Assembly (NCBI GenBank): GCA_039931065.1
Contig: JBDTSP010000002.1
Span: 302,551-366,550 of the forward strand
DNA: 64,000 nt
Direction of reading: 5' to 3'
From: CADEED01 sp039931065
Lineage (GTDB): Bacteria; Pseudomonadota; Gammaproteobacteria; Steroidobacterales; Steroidobacteraceae
Positions 17,686-26,356 of the stretch are shown here, piece by piece. Under the pieces are notes generated by a model. It saw only the letters and a list, made by a program, of their open reading frames with translations. It was not told the DNA's origin and did not search any database. A program made the position numbers and the translations under genes. Each line of letters begins with the position of its first letter. Within the stretch, counting starts at the first letter, position 1.

Positions 17686-20550
17686 ATGCCGAAAGATCCG
17701 ATCGACGTCAAAAGCTGGAACACGCTGAACCGCCTGCTCGACCAGGCGCTCGAACTACCATCCGCCGAGCTCGGCGCCTGGCTCGCCAACCTGCCCGCGG
17801 AGTTCGCGCCGCTCAAGCCGCGATTGCAATCCCTGCTCGCCAACGCCGCAGAAGTCGAAACCGGCGACTTCCTGCAGACCTTGCCGAAGTTCGAGCTGGC
17901 GCCGGGGGATCTCGAAAGCAACGCGCGAGTCGAGAAGAGCGGCGACGAGATCGGTCCGTACCGCCTGGTACGCGAACTCGGCAGTGGCGGCATGGGTGTG
18001 GTCTGGTTGGCGGAGCGCACCGACGGTTTGATCATCCGCCCAGTCGCCCTGAAGCTCCCGCATGGCGCCTGGCGCCGCGCGGGCCTGGCCGAGCGCATGT
18101 CGCGCGAACGCGAAATTCTCGCCACTCTCACGCATCCCAACATCGCGCATCTGTACGACGCCGGCATCACGCCGCAGGGCCAGCCCTATCTCGCCATCGA
18201 ATACGTCGAAGGTACCTGCATCGACGCGTACAGCCGCGACCGGGAACTCGACGTCAAGGCGCGGTTGCGCCTGTTCGCACAGGTCGCCGACGCGGTGGCC
18301 TATGCGCACGGCAAACTCGTCGTACATCGCGACCTCAAACCCGCGAACATACTGGTGAACCCCGACGGTCAGGTCCGGCTGCTCGATTTCGGCATCGCCA
18401 AACTACTCGACGACGGTCAGGCCAAGGAAACCAAGTTCACCGAAGCCTCCGGCCGCGCGCTCACGCCCGACTATGCGTCGCCTGAGCAGATCGTCGGCGA
18501 GCCGTTGACGACGGCCTCCGACGTGTATTCGCTCGGCGTCATCCTCTACGAACTGCTGAGCGGCCAGCGCCCCTACAAGCTGCAGCGCGATTCCCGCGGC
18601 GCGCTCGAGGACGCCATCCTGCAGGCGGACCCGGCGCCGCCGAGCCAGGTCGCCGATCGCAAGCTTCGCGCCGCGTTACACGGCGATCTCGACACCGTGG
18701 TGTTGAAGGCGCTCAAGAAGAAACCTGCCGATCGGTATCCAACGGTGCATGCCCTGCTGGACGACATCGAACGGCACCTGCTCTCGCGTCCAGTTTTGGC
18801 GCAGCCCGACAGCCGTTGGTATCGCGCGCGGAAATTCCTGCGCCGCAATGTCCTCGCCGTGAGCGCCTACAGCGCGGTGCTGCTGGCCGTCACGATCGGC
18901 GCTGGCGTCGCCATGTGGCAGGCACGCGAGGCGCTGGCGCAGCAGCGGCGCGCCGAGGAGGTGAAGGCCTTCATCACGCGCATCTTCAGCGAAGCAAGTC
19001 CGTACACGGGTCCGGGCACCACGTCACTGACGGCGGTCGACCTGCTGAAGCAGGCGGAGGCGCGGCTCGGCACATCTTTCATCGCGCAACCCGAAGTGCG
19101 TGTCGAACTATCTACCCTGATCGGCGAAAGCCTGATGGCCCTGGGCGACGCCGATGCCGCCGAGCCGGTACTGAAGCGGACGACGGACGAGGCGGTCAGG
19201 ACACTCGGCGCTCATCACGAGATGACGATGCGCGTCACGTTGCTGCAGGCGCAGATGCACCGCATGCGCGGGCGCGCGAAAGAAGCGCGCGCGCTGCTAG
19301 ACGACATCCTGCCCGTCTTGCGAGCCGATCCTGCCACCGCGCCGCTCGACCTTTCGGCGGCGCTCAGCCACCGCACGCTGATCGCGTTCGAGGAAGGTGC
19401 GTATGTCGAGGCGGAGCGGTTCGCGGAGGAAGGCGCGCGCGTCGCGAGTTCGCGTCTCGGCCGCAACCACGAACAGACCGTCGCGAGCTCGATCCTGCTG
19501 GCCCTGGCCTATCGATACACTCGCAAGTTCGAGCAGTCGCGTGATGCCGCGCAAGACGCCTACCAGGCAGCGTTGGCGCAGTTCGGCGCAACGCCGCCAC
19601 ATCCGCGCGTGGTCGAGGCGAAATCGACATATGGTCGCGCGCTGGCCGACAACGGTGAATTTGCCGCCGGTATCGCGCTCATGGATTCCGCGGTTGCGGA
19701 CTCGCGCGTGCTCACCGGGCCCGAAAGCTCGCAGAGCGGCATCTTCCTGCAGAACATGGTTGCTTATCAGATCGACTTCGGCCAGCTGGCGCGTGCGGAA
19801 CGCGACTCCGCTGAGGCACTGCGGGTCATCAGCGCGTTGGCGCAGCACGAATCGCTCACGTATGCCGCAACGTTGAGCGCCCGCGCGCAGACTCACCTCG
19901 CGCGGCGCGATCTCGCCACGGCGCTCGAAGAATTCAACCAGGTCATTCCGATCCTCGAACGGGTGCTCGGACCCGAGCGTGAGTTCACCCTGTGGGCCCG
20001 CGTTTGCCGCGCGCTGACGTTGGCCCGCCTCGGCAAACTGGCTGAGGCGCGCGCGGAAGTGGATGCCGTCGCGCCACTGGCCGCGAAGAGTCCCGAGCTC
20101 GAAGCGCTCGCCGCCCGAGTGACGCAGGTGCGCGGATCAATCGCCCGCCTGCGCGGCGAGCTCGCCGAATCGCTGCGCCTGCAACAGCCATTGATCGACA
20201 AACGCAGCGCTCTGGCCAAGGTGCAGCGCGAACGTATGCGTGCGTCAGTGGACATCGGGCTGGTCCTGCTCGAGCAGGGAAACAGCACACAAGCCGCCAC
20301 GATGTTCGAGCTGGCCCTCGCCGAGTTCCACAGGCTCGAAGCCGAGATCACGCCCGCTCACGCCGACGCCCTGATCGGGCTCGGCCGCACACGGCTCGCC
20401 CAAGGCCGGCGTGCCGACGCGTTGCCACTGCTCGCGCAGGCCGATGCGTTCTGGCGCCACTTCGATGCCGACAATTCCGACGCCGCGCTGGCCGCCGCAC
20501 ATCTGCGCAGCGCACAGCGCGATCACGGGACGATGCGCGCCAAGCCGTAA
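17686..20550 (+). CDS. Membrane Ser/Thr protein kinase with C-terminal TPR-like region (module B)
   Basis: 954 residues. Kinase domain ~92-365: glycine loop RELGSGGMGVVW, Lys 123 in VALKLPHG, VHRDLKPAN (Asp 216) and DFG at 234. A membrane helix follows near 390-412 (VLAVSAYSAVLLAVTIGAGVAMW) and then ~530 residues of TPR-like helices (LARAERDSAEALRVISALAQ, DLATALEEFNQVIPILERVLG). The architecture and length equal the module A kinase, yet the repeat region is strongly diverged, as expected if it recognises another ligand. Its last 28 bases overlap the convergent lipoprotein gene. Confidence 0.92.
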   Translation: MPKDPIDVKSWNTLNRLLDQALELPSAELGAWLANLPAEFAPLKPRLQSLLANAAEVETGDFLQTLPKFELAPGDLESNARVEKSGDEIGPYRLVRELGSGGMGVVWLAERTDGLIIRPVALKLPHGAWRRAGLAERMSREREILATLTHPNIAHLYDAGITPQGQPYLAIEYVEGTCIDAYSRDRELDVKARLRLFAQVADAVAYAHGKLVVHRDLKPANILVNPDGQVRLLDFGIAKLLDDGQAKETKFTEASGRALTPDYASPEQIVGEPLTTASDVYSLGVILYELLSGQRPYKLQRDSRGALEDAILQADPAPPSQVADRKLRAALHGDLDTVVLKALKKKPADRYPTVHALLDDIERHLLSRPVLAQPDSRWYRARKFLRRNVLAVSAYSAVLLAVTIGAGVAMWQAREALAQQRRAEEVKAFITRIFSEASPYTGPGTTSLTAVDLLKQAEARLGTSFIAQPEVRVELSTLIGESLMALGDADAAEPVLKRTTDEAVRTLGAHHEMTMRVTLLQAQMHRMRGRAKEARALLDDILPVLRADPATAPLDLSAALSHRTLIAFEEGAYVEAERFAEEGARVASSRLGRNHEQTVASSILLALAYRYTRKFEQSRDAAQDAYQAALAQFGATPPHPRVVEAKSTYGRALADNGEFAAGIALMDSAVADSRVLTGPESSQSGIFLQNMVAYQIDFGQLARAERDSAEALRVISALAQHESLTYAATLSARAQTHLARRDLATALEEFNQVIPILERVLGPEREFTLWARVCRALTLARLGKLAEARAEVDAVAPLAAKSPELEALAARVTQVRGSIARLRGELAESLRLQQPLIDKRSALAKVQRERMRASVDIGLVLLEQGNSTQAATMFELALAEFHRLEAEITPAHADALIGLGRTRLAQGRRADALPLLAQADAFWRHFDADNSDAALAAAHLRSAQRDHGTMRAKP

Positions 20551-23500
20551 TCCAGCGACGTGATATTCGACACGAAGCCGCCCAACACGATCCGGCCGTC
20601 AGCCTGCACCGCGACGCTTTCGGCGCTGTCCCCCTTGCCGAAGAAATCGACTGTCATCTTGCCGTCGCCGTCGAAAGTCAGATCGGGCGCACCGTTGGCC
20701 GAATAACGCGCCAGCGCGAAGTCGGGCTGCAACTCGTTCGAGGCCTGGCCGCTGACCAGGATCTTGCCGTCCGCCTGCAACGCGATGGCACGGCCGAAGT
20801 CACCGAGCGTGCTGAACTGCGTGGTAGTTAGCCCGCCGCTGCCGAAGGTGCTGTCGACGCTGCCGTTTGTGTTCAATCGCATCAGCCCGAACTGGCGCTT
20901 GCCGGAGACCGGAGTGCTCCCCGCAATCAGGATTTTGTCACCCTGCATGGCCAGCGCCTCACCCAGCGATCGGGAAAGAACGGACAACTTGCCGTCGACA
21001 TCGAAGCTGTTGTCGGGAACGCCATTCGAATCGTAACGGGCAATTCCCATGTGTTCGAGGAACGGTTCGTTGGCCAGCGTGATCGCACCGGAGACGAGGA
21101 TTTTTCCGCTGCTGTCGATGACGACATTGCGGCCCAGATCCGTGCCACCCACGATGTCGGTCACGACCTTGCCCGCCGCGACACCACCGAAGGTGGTATC
21201 GAACACGCCGTTCGCTGAATAACGCGCCAGCGCGAAATCGGCGCCGATTCCGCTCGCGGCCTGGGCCTCACCAGCCACGATGATCTGGTTGTCCGACGCG
21301 ATCGCCACCGCATACGCGCCATTACGTTTGCCGAAGAAGTCCGTCGTCACTTTGCCCTGAGTGCCGAAGGACGTATCGGGCGTGCCATTGGCGTTGTAGC
21401 GCACGACGGCGAAGTCGTCGTTGCCGCCAACGCGCGCATACCCGACGACGATGATCTTGTCGCCTTGCAACGCGCCGGCCAGCGCCGCATCGGCGCCGCC
21501 CGCGATGTCGGTGGTCACGAGACCGCCGTTGCCAAACTCGTCGTCAAGCGTGCCATTGCTGTTGTAACGCGCGAGCACGAAGTCGCTGCCGGAACCGCCG
21601 ATCATGATGATCTTGCCGTCGGGCTGGATCAGCATGTCGGTTTCGTCACCGCCGAAATCCGTGCTCACCTTGCCGATGCCGCCGAAGGTGGGGTCGAGGC
21701 CCGAGGGTGGCGGAGTCGTGGTGCAATTCACCTGGATATCCGTGACGGGCGCGTTCGCGATGATGCCGCTGCCATTGGTCACCGTGCAGATCTGCACCGG
21801 GTTGCTGGGCTGCGTGAACACGATCAACTCGTACGGCTCACCGGTAGTCGTCGGCGAGGGCATGGTGAAGGGGCCGTTGCCAGGAGTGATCGGCAGGAAA
21901 TGCAGATCGCGCAACACCAGGCCCGTGCCTTCGAGACCTGTGACCGTTCCACCGATCGTGAACGCCGGCGGAGGGGGCGGCGTGTCGTCGTCCTGGATCG
22001 TGAGCACCGCCGTCGATTGCGCCCCGAGCGTCGCGCAAGCGCCAGGCTCCGAGAGCGTGAGATTCACGGTCTTGTCCGGCTCGTTGAAGGTGTCGTTCTT
22101 GATCGCCGATACGTTGACGGTGCGCGGATCGCTGTCGCCATCGCCGAAGAACACGGTCTCGCTCACGGTGTTGTAGTCCGTGCCAGCGGCGGCGCTGCCG
22201 TCGCTGGTGCTGAACGTGACCGTCACCGCTCCGGCGCTGCCGCCGGCACGCGTGATGACGATCGGGGCGATCGCGTTCGATTCGGACTGCTGATAGCTGG
22301 CGGACGAGAACTGCAGCGTGCCTGCCGCGGAATTCGGCGCGGGGCAGGAAGCTGGCTCGACCGGCGTGTCTGGCGGCGACTCGGCGTCCGGCGTGGGAGA
22401 GTCGATCGACTGCAGGCCCTCGCTGTTGACCAGGATGCCCGACGGTTCGTCGACGATGCCAACATATGCGCCGGCGGAGGTTTCGAACTCGGGCCCTCTG
22501 TTGTTGACCGAACTCGCAGCGCGATTGTAGGCAATCGCCTCCGCCAGAAATTCAAGTGTGAAGACCTGGCCCACGGCAATTGACGACAGATCGACGGTGT
22601 ACGTATGGAAGATGGGATGGGCCAGCTTCATGACGATGATGGCTTCTTCATGTTCATCGACGGAATCGATGGTGAAACTGAAATCCTCCGTGTTCCACAA
22701 CTTCTGCCGTGAAAATCCGGCCGTGCTCGCCTTGGCGTCCCAGGAACCCGCGATGCCGGTGAGCGAGGCGCTGCCGCCCACCTTGAAAAAGTAGTCGAAG
22801 TCGTCGAACGGCGAGGCGGGCACCGTGAACGCATGCGCGCGGAACGAGATCTTCGCGCTGATCATGTCGCACAGCAGGCCGACCTGGTGCGCACGCGGGC
22901 AACCGCGACCCAGGATGCCATTCAAATCCGTCGTCTGCAGTTTCGTGCCGACCAGGAAGAATGCCAGCTTCGCGTCGGGCTGCGCCTTCCGGAAGGTCTG
23001 CGACTGCCGGAAAGTCGCGCGCGAACCTACCGTGTTGATAGGAGCGCCCGTGATGCCGATTGGCGCCTCGGTTCCCATTGCCCACTCCTTGCCGTCCGCG
23101 CTCGCGGCGAATTGCGCCGTGGAAGTGTCATCCGATGGAACGAGCACCGAGCCATCGATTCGCACGACGGGCTCGGCGCGATAGGCAAGGCCGGTGTCGT
23201 AGTGCTCGGCGAGTTCGCTGCCACTTTGTTTGTCTTCCACCAGCTTTTCTTCGGTCAGCGCGTCGCCCTTGAGCTGAAAGACTTCCCACGCATGGGTCGT
23301 GCTGACAAAACTGAAAGGCTCGACACCCACGTCGAAATACGAAAAGCTCGTCACCTGCGCGGTCACCGTCGTGGCGCCGAACACCGCACCCGGAACCTGC
23401 TCCCAGGTGTTTTGCGCGTTGGTTTTGTAGAGCGCGGGCGTTTGCCCGGCTGGCACCAGCGCCGGATTGAACGGCAGCGTCACGGTGACTGGGGACGTGA

Positions 23501-23813
23501 ACGTCGTCCCGTGCGGGGTGATCGCGAACATCGCCCCCGGGAAAGTGACATTGGCCGGAAGCGCCGGTGAACCGGTGGTTGTCTGTTCGATGTTGATGCG
23601 TGCTTCGGTGGCGAGCGCGCCCGCCGGAATCACGACAGTCGTACCGGTGGGGCCGCTGACCGTGCCACCTCCGGCACCGATGAGCGTGCCGGACGGAGGT
23701 GGTGGCACGGGCGGGGCCGGCGCGGGCGCCGCCTCATCGCCGCCACCGCAGGCGGCAAGCCCGAGCAGCAATGTGGCGATAAAAGGCGTGAGGATGCGAG
23801 CCGGCGTGTTCAT
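20523..23813 (-). CDS. Large lipoprotein with ZU5-like, Calx-beta and delta-60 repeats (module B)
   Basis: 1096 residues. Lipoprotein signal with lipobox LGLAAC (Cys ~22) and a Pro/Ala linker. A ZU5-like domain follows (GGGTVSGPTGTTVVIPAGAL), an unassigned ~300-residue middle, a Calx-beta domain (LQFSSASYQQSES ... AVLTIQDDD), one FTIGGTVTGLEGTGLVL domain like those in the 8683-10713 lipoprotein, and about seven C-terminal repeats of the delta-60 type (ALQADGKILVSGQA, DFALARYSANGAPDLTFDGDG). Such repeats form propeller-like surface structures. Convergent with the module B kinase and overlapping it by 28 bases. Probably surface-exposed; ligand unknown. Confidence 0.87.
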   Translation of the reverse strand: MNTPARILTPFIATLLLGLAACGGGDEAAPAPAPPVPPPPSGTLIGAGGGTVSGPTGTTVVIPAGALATEARINIEQTTTGSPALPANVTFPGAMFAITPHGTTFTSPVTVTLPFNPALVPAGQTPALYKTNAQNTWEQVPGAVFGATTVTAQVTSFSYFDVGVEPFSFVSTTHAWEVFQLKGDALTEEKLVEDKQSGSELAEHYDTGLAYRAEPVVRIDGSVLVPSDDTSTAQFAASADGKEWAMGTEAPIGITGAPINTVGSRATFRQSQTFRKAQPDAKLAFFLVGTKLQTTDLNGILGRGCPRAHQVGLLCDMISAKISFRAHAFTVPASPFDDFDYFFKVGGSASLTGIAGSWDAKASTAGFSRQKLWNTEDFSFTIDSVDEHEEAIIVMKLAHPIFHTYTVDLSSIAVGQVFTLEFLAEAIAYNRAASSVNNRGPEFETSAGAYVGIVDEPSGILVNSEGLQSIDSPTPDAESPPDTPVEPASCPAPNSAAGTLQFSSASYQQSESNAIAPIVITRAGGSAGAVTVTFSTSDGSAAAGTDYNTVSETVFFGDGDSDPRTVNVSAIKNDTFNEPDKTVNLTLSEPGACATLGAQSTAVLTIQDDDTPPPPPAFTIGGTVTGLEGTGLVLRDLHFLPITPGNGPFTMPSPTTTGEPYELIVFTQPSNPVQICTVTNGSGIIANAPVTDIQVNCTTTPPPSGLDPTFGGIGKVSTDFGGDETDMLIQPDGKIIMIGGSGSDFVLARYNSNGTLDDEFGNGGLVTTDIAGGADAALAGALQGDKIIVVGYARVGGNDDFAVVRYNANGTPDTSFGTQGKVTTDFFGKRNGAYAVAIASDNQIIVAGEAQAASGIGADFALARYSANGVFDTTFGGVAAGKVVTDIVGGTDLGRNVVIDSSGKILVSGAITLANEPFLEHMGIARYDSNGVPDNSFDVDGKLSVLSRSLGEALAMQGDKILIAGSTPVSGKRQFGLMRLNTNGSVDSTFGSGGLTTTQFSTLGDFGRAIALQADGKILVSGQASNELQPDFALARYSANGAPDLTFDGDGKMTVDFFGKGDSAESVAVQADGRIVLGGFVSNITSLDYGLARIVP

Positions 23814-23963
23814 GAGTGCAGTTCCCTTGCGCGGCTCTAACTAGCCGCTCCTGGTTGGCGGTCGCCAATACGGCTCCCTGCCCTCGTAACGGAATCGGGA
23901 CTGCGAAACCGGACATGTCCGGATTTGGCCCGTGGATTCCGTTAACCCTGTCGAGAGGTATGC

Positions 23964-24377
23964 ATGCCCTTCGAAAACGAGGCTCGCCTTGCGCAATTCC
24001 GCAGTTCACGCGGTGCACTGCTGATGGGATCGGCGATCCTCATCGGACTGTTCACGCTATTGTCTGGCTTCGGCGATGCGGAAGGCTTCGTACATGCCAA
24101 CAGGATCTGGCATGAAGGTCGCTTCGTCTGGGGCGAGGCGCTCAGGTCACTCGCCGGATTTCAGTTCGGCATGATCATGTTCTGGCTGGCGTTGTGGAAG
24201 CTCGGCGACTTCGGTGTTGTGACCGTCGAGACGCAAACCCTGTTCTGGTTCGTCGCGACGATCATCGGCGTGGCCTTGCTAAGCGGCCGGATCCTGCGCT
24301 GGCCGGCGGTCGATCAGGCGGTTTCGGTCGGAGTGTTGGCCGGGCTCGCGTGGCTGATGTACCGCGGCGCGCGCTGA
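23964..24377 (+). CDS. Small four-helix membrane protein
   Basis: 137 residues with four hydrophobic segments: GALLMGSAILIGLFTLLSG (near 18-38), FQFGMIMFWLALWKLG, TLFWFVATIIGVALLSG, and VSVGVLAGLAWLMYRG. Between the first two lies a soluble loop (HANRIWHEGRFVWGEAL). This is an inner-membrane protein of no family I recognise. It diverges from the delta-60 lipoprotein gene across ~150 bases and is followed by the half REP-like copy. Confidence 0.65.
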   Translation: MPFENEARLAQFRSSRGALLMGSAILIGLFTLLSGFGDAEGFVHANRIWHEGRFVWGEALRSLAGFQFGMIMFWLALWKLGDFGVVTVETQTLFWFVATIIGVALLSGRILRWPAVDQAVSVGVLAGLAWLMYRGAR

Positions 24378-24402
24378 ACAGGCCCGTCCTCTTTTCCTGA
24401 AT

Positions 24403-24452
24403 ACATCGCCACTGAGAGGCCGGTGGCCATTAAATAGGCATGTCCCCTCTTC
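24403..24452. repeat. REP-like palindrome, half copy
   Basis: About 50 bases match the right half of the palindrome at 16988-17035 with four mismatches (shared core GGCCGGTGGCCA(A/T)TAAATAG then GCATGTCCCCT). The left arm is missing. It lies between the small membrane protein and the MFS gene, so the two copies bracket module B (sigma factor, kinase, lipoprotein and membrane protein). Confidence 0.7.
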
Positions 24453-24465
24453 AGCCCTTTCTGGT

Positions 24466-25794
24466 ATGAAGGGCGCCAGGGGGAATCACTTGGAAAATAC
24501 TCAGCGCCCCACGCGCACTCGTTACGTGGTCGTCTTCTTCATGGTCACGCTGGCCATGGTCACCTACCTCGATCGCGCCTGTATCGGCGTCATGGCGCCG
24601 AAGATCTCCGCGGAGTTCGGTCTTGACGAAGGCCAGATGAGCTGGGTGTTCTTCAGCTTTATCTTCGCTTACGCCCTGTTCGAGATCCCCACCGCCCGGT
24701 GGGCCGACACACGCGGCGCGAAATCCGTGCTCACCCGCATCGTGATCTGGTGGTCGTTGTTCACCGCGATCACCGCCGGCGCGTTCAATTACGTGTCGTT
24801 GCTCGCGGCGCGATTCCTGTTCGGCATGGGTGAAGCCGGCGCGTGGCCGTGTGTCGCGCGCGTGATGTCGCGCTGGATTCCACTGCGTTCACGCGGCACC
24901 GCCAAAGGCATCTTCTTTGCCGGCGCGTATGCATCGGCCACCCTCACGGCGCTGCTGGTCACGCCGCTGCTCGAGCGTTTCAGCTGGCGCTCGATACTGG
25001 TCGTGTTCGGCTGTGTCGGTATCGTGTGGGTTTTCGCCTGGCAACGCTGGTTCCGTGACGAACCGACCGATCACCCCGCGACCAACGATGCCGAACGCGC
25101 ACTGATCGTGAGCGATCGCCCACCCATCGCGCCGCATCCCAAGGGTTGGCCGTTCTGGAAGAGCCTGCTCCGCCAGCGCAACGTCATGTTGCTGTGCATA
25201 ACCTACATGCCGAACTGCGCCACGTTCTACTTCTGCATCACCTGGCTGCCTACCTACCTCATGAAGCAGCATGGCTTCGAAAAAGGCGAGCTCGGCATGT
25301 TGTCGGCCCTGCCGCTGGGCTTGAGCGTGATCACGCAGTTCCTCGGCGGTTACCTCTCCGACATCGTCACGAAGAGATCGGGCATCAGGGCCGGACGCCG
25401 GCTCCCCGGCGTATTAGGTTACACATTGGCCGCCGGGTTCATCATGTGCGCCGCGGTGTCGACCGCGCCGGTCACCGCCGCGGTGTTGATTGGCCTCGCC
25501 GCCGGCAGCTGCATGTTGACCACCGCGCCCGCCTGGAGCACGTGTATCGACATCGGCCGCGAACACTCCGCCACCGTCGGCGCCACGATGAACACCTCCG
25601 GCCAGATCGCCGCGATGGCGAGCGCGCCGATCGTCGGTTACTCGGTCAAGTGGTTCGGCGACTGGAACATGCCGTTCTGGTTGTTAGGCGGGCTGTTCGT
25701 GATCGGCGCGTTCTGCTGGCTGTTCATCGATCCGACAGACCCGATATTCGAACCCGCGTCTGCGGAACGATCAGGCGTAGAAATCGCGGCGTGA
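24466..25794 (+). CDS. MFS transporter, anion:cation symporter (ACS) type
   Basis: 442 residues with 12 predicted membrane helices. The N-terminal signature VTYLDRACIGVMAPKISAEFG, then FFSFIFAYALFEIPTARWADTRG, AARFLFGMGEAGAWPCVARVMSRW and FFAGAYASATL, are those of the ACS family, which imports sugar acids and related organic anions with protons. The substrate could be a hexuronate, galactonate or similar; this fits the plant-polysaccharide enzymes in the window but is inference. The ATG at 24466 is used; a TTG at 24490 preceded by an AGGGGGAA site is a credible alternative and would remove eight residues. Confidence 0.88.
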   Translation: MKGARGNHLENTQRPTRTRYVVVFFMVTLAMVTYLDRACIGVMAPKISAEFGLDEGQMSWVFFSFIFAYALFEIPTARWADTRGAKSVLTRIVIWWSLFTAITAGAFNYVSLLAARFLFGMGEAGAWPCVARVMSRWIPLRSRGTAKGIFFAGAYASATLTALLVTPLLERFSWRSILVVFGCVGIVWVFAWQRWFRDEPTDHPATNDAERALIVSDRPPIAPHPKGWPFWKSLLRQRNVMLLCITYMPNCATFYFCITWLPTYLMKQHGFEKGELGMLSALPLGLSVITQFLGGYLSDIVTKRSGIRAGRRLPGVLGYTLAAGFIMCAAVSTAPVTAAVLIGLAAGSCMLTTAPAWSTCIDIGREHSATVGATMNTSGQIAAMASAPIVGYSVKWFGDWNMPFWLLGGLFVIGAFCWLFIDPTDPIFEPASAERSGVEIAA

Positions 25795-26226
25795 CAACGT
25801 GGCGTTCGCGGTCGGCTCGTACCCTTTCGCATAACGCTGCGGCTGCCCGGACAGATCCGTACGCGGCCTGGGGGCTTCGCTCAAGGTCACCGTATTCTCG
25901 ATGTTGAACGCGATGCCTTCACCCGTCAGTTCGAGCGATTTCACGCCGGAATACGGCAGCGGAATGTGCTTCGCGCGGCAGTAGGCGATGATCGCCGCGC
26001 CGATGCGTGGGAAGTCGAAGCGCTGCCATTCGATGGCGTCATCACCCTCGACGCGCACCGCGATCTCGATGCCGCCTTCGTCGCCCGCCACCACCCACTT
26101 CGCCTCGAGAATATCCGCGCGCGACAGCGGCCCGTTCGAGCGCCGATCGAGATCGAGCAGCGCTTCGAGTACGGTATCGAGCGGCAGGACCAGCCTGCGC
26201 GTCTCTTTGATAGTGAGCCCGGACAT
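25771..26226 (-). CDS. Conserved-looking hypothetical protein, 151 residues
   Basis: Read from the ATG at 26226 (MSGLTIKETRRLVLPLDTVLEALLDLD). No signal peptide or membrane helix. The order is a helix (LDTVLEALLDLDRRSNGPL), strands (KWVVAGDEGGIEIAVRV, IEWQRFDFPRIGAAIIAYC) and a polar C-terminus (RPRTDLSGQPQRYAKGY). I do not recognise the family. It is convergent with the MFS gene, overlapping its 3' end by 24 bases, and has no obvious partner. Confidence 0.6.
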   Translation of the reverse strand: MSGLTIKETRRLVLPLDTVLEALLDLDRRSNGPLSRADILEAKWVVAGDEGGIEIAVRVEGDDAIEWQRFDFPRIGAAIIAYCRAKHIPLPYSGVKSLELTGEGIAFNIENTVTLSEAPRPRTDLSGQPQRYAKGYEPTANATLSRRDFYA

Positions 26227-26356
26227 GGGGTGATCGTATTCACCCTCAGGTAAACACCTAGTGCCAGGCCACAATAATCCTCATGTCAAATTCAAACTAC
26301 CGCGAAATTGTGAGCGGCGTCACGCGCGGCGGCGCCCTCTGTCCGCCACCGGGTCG

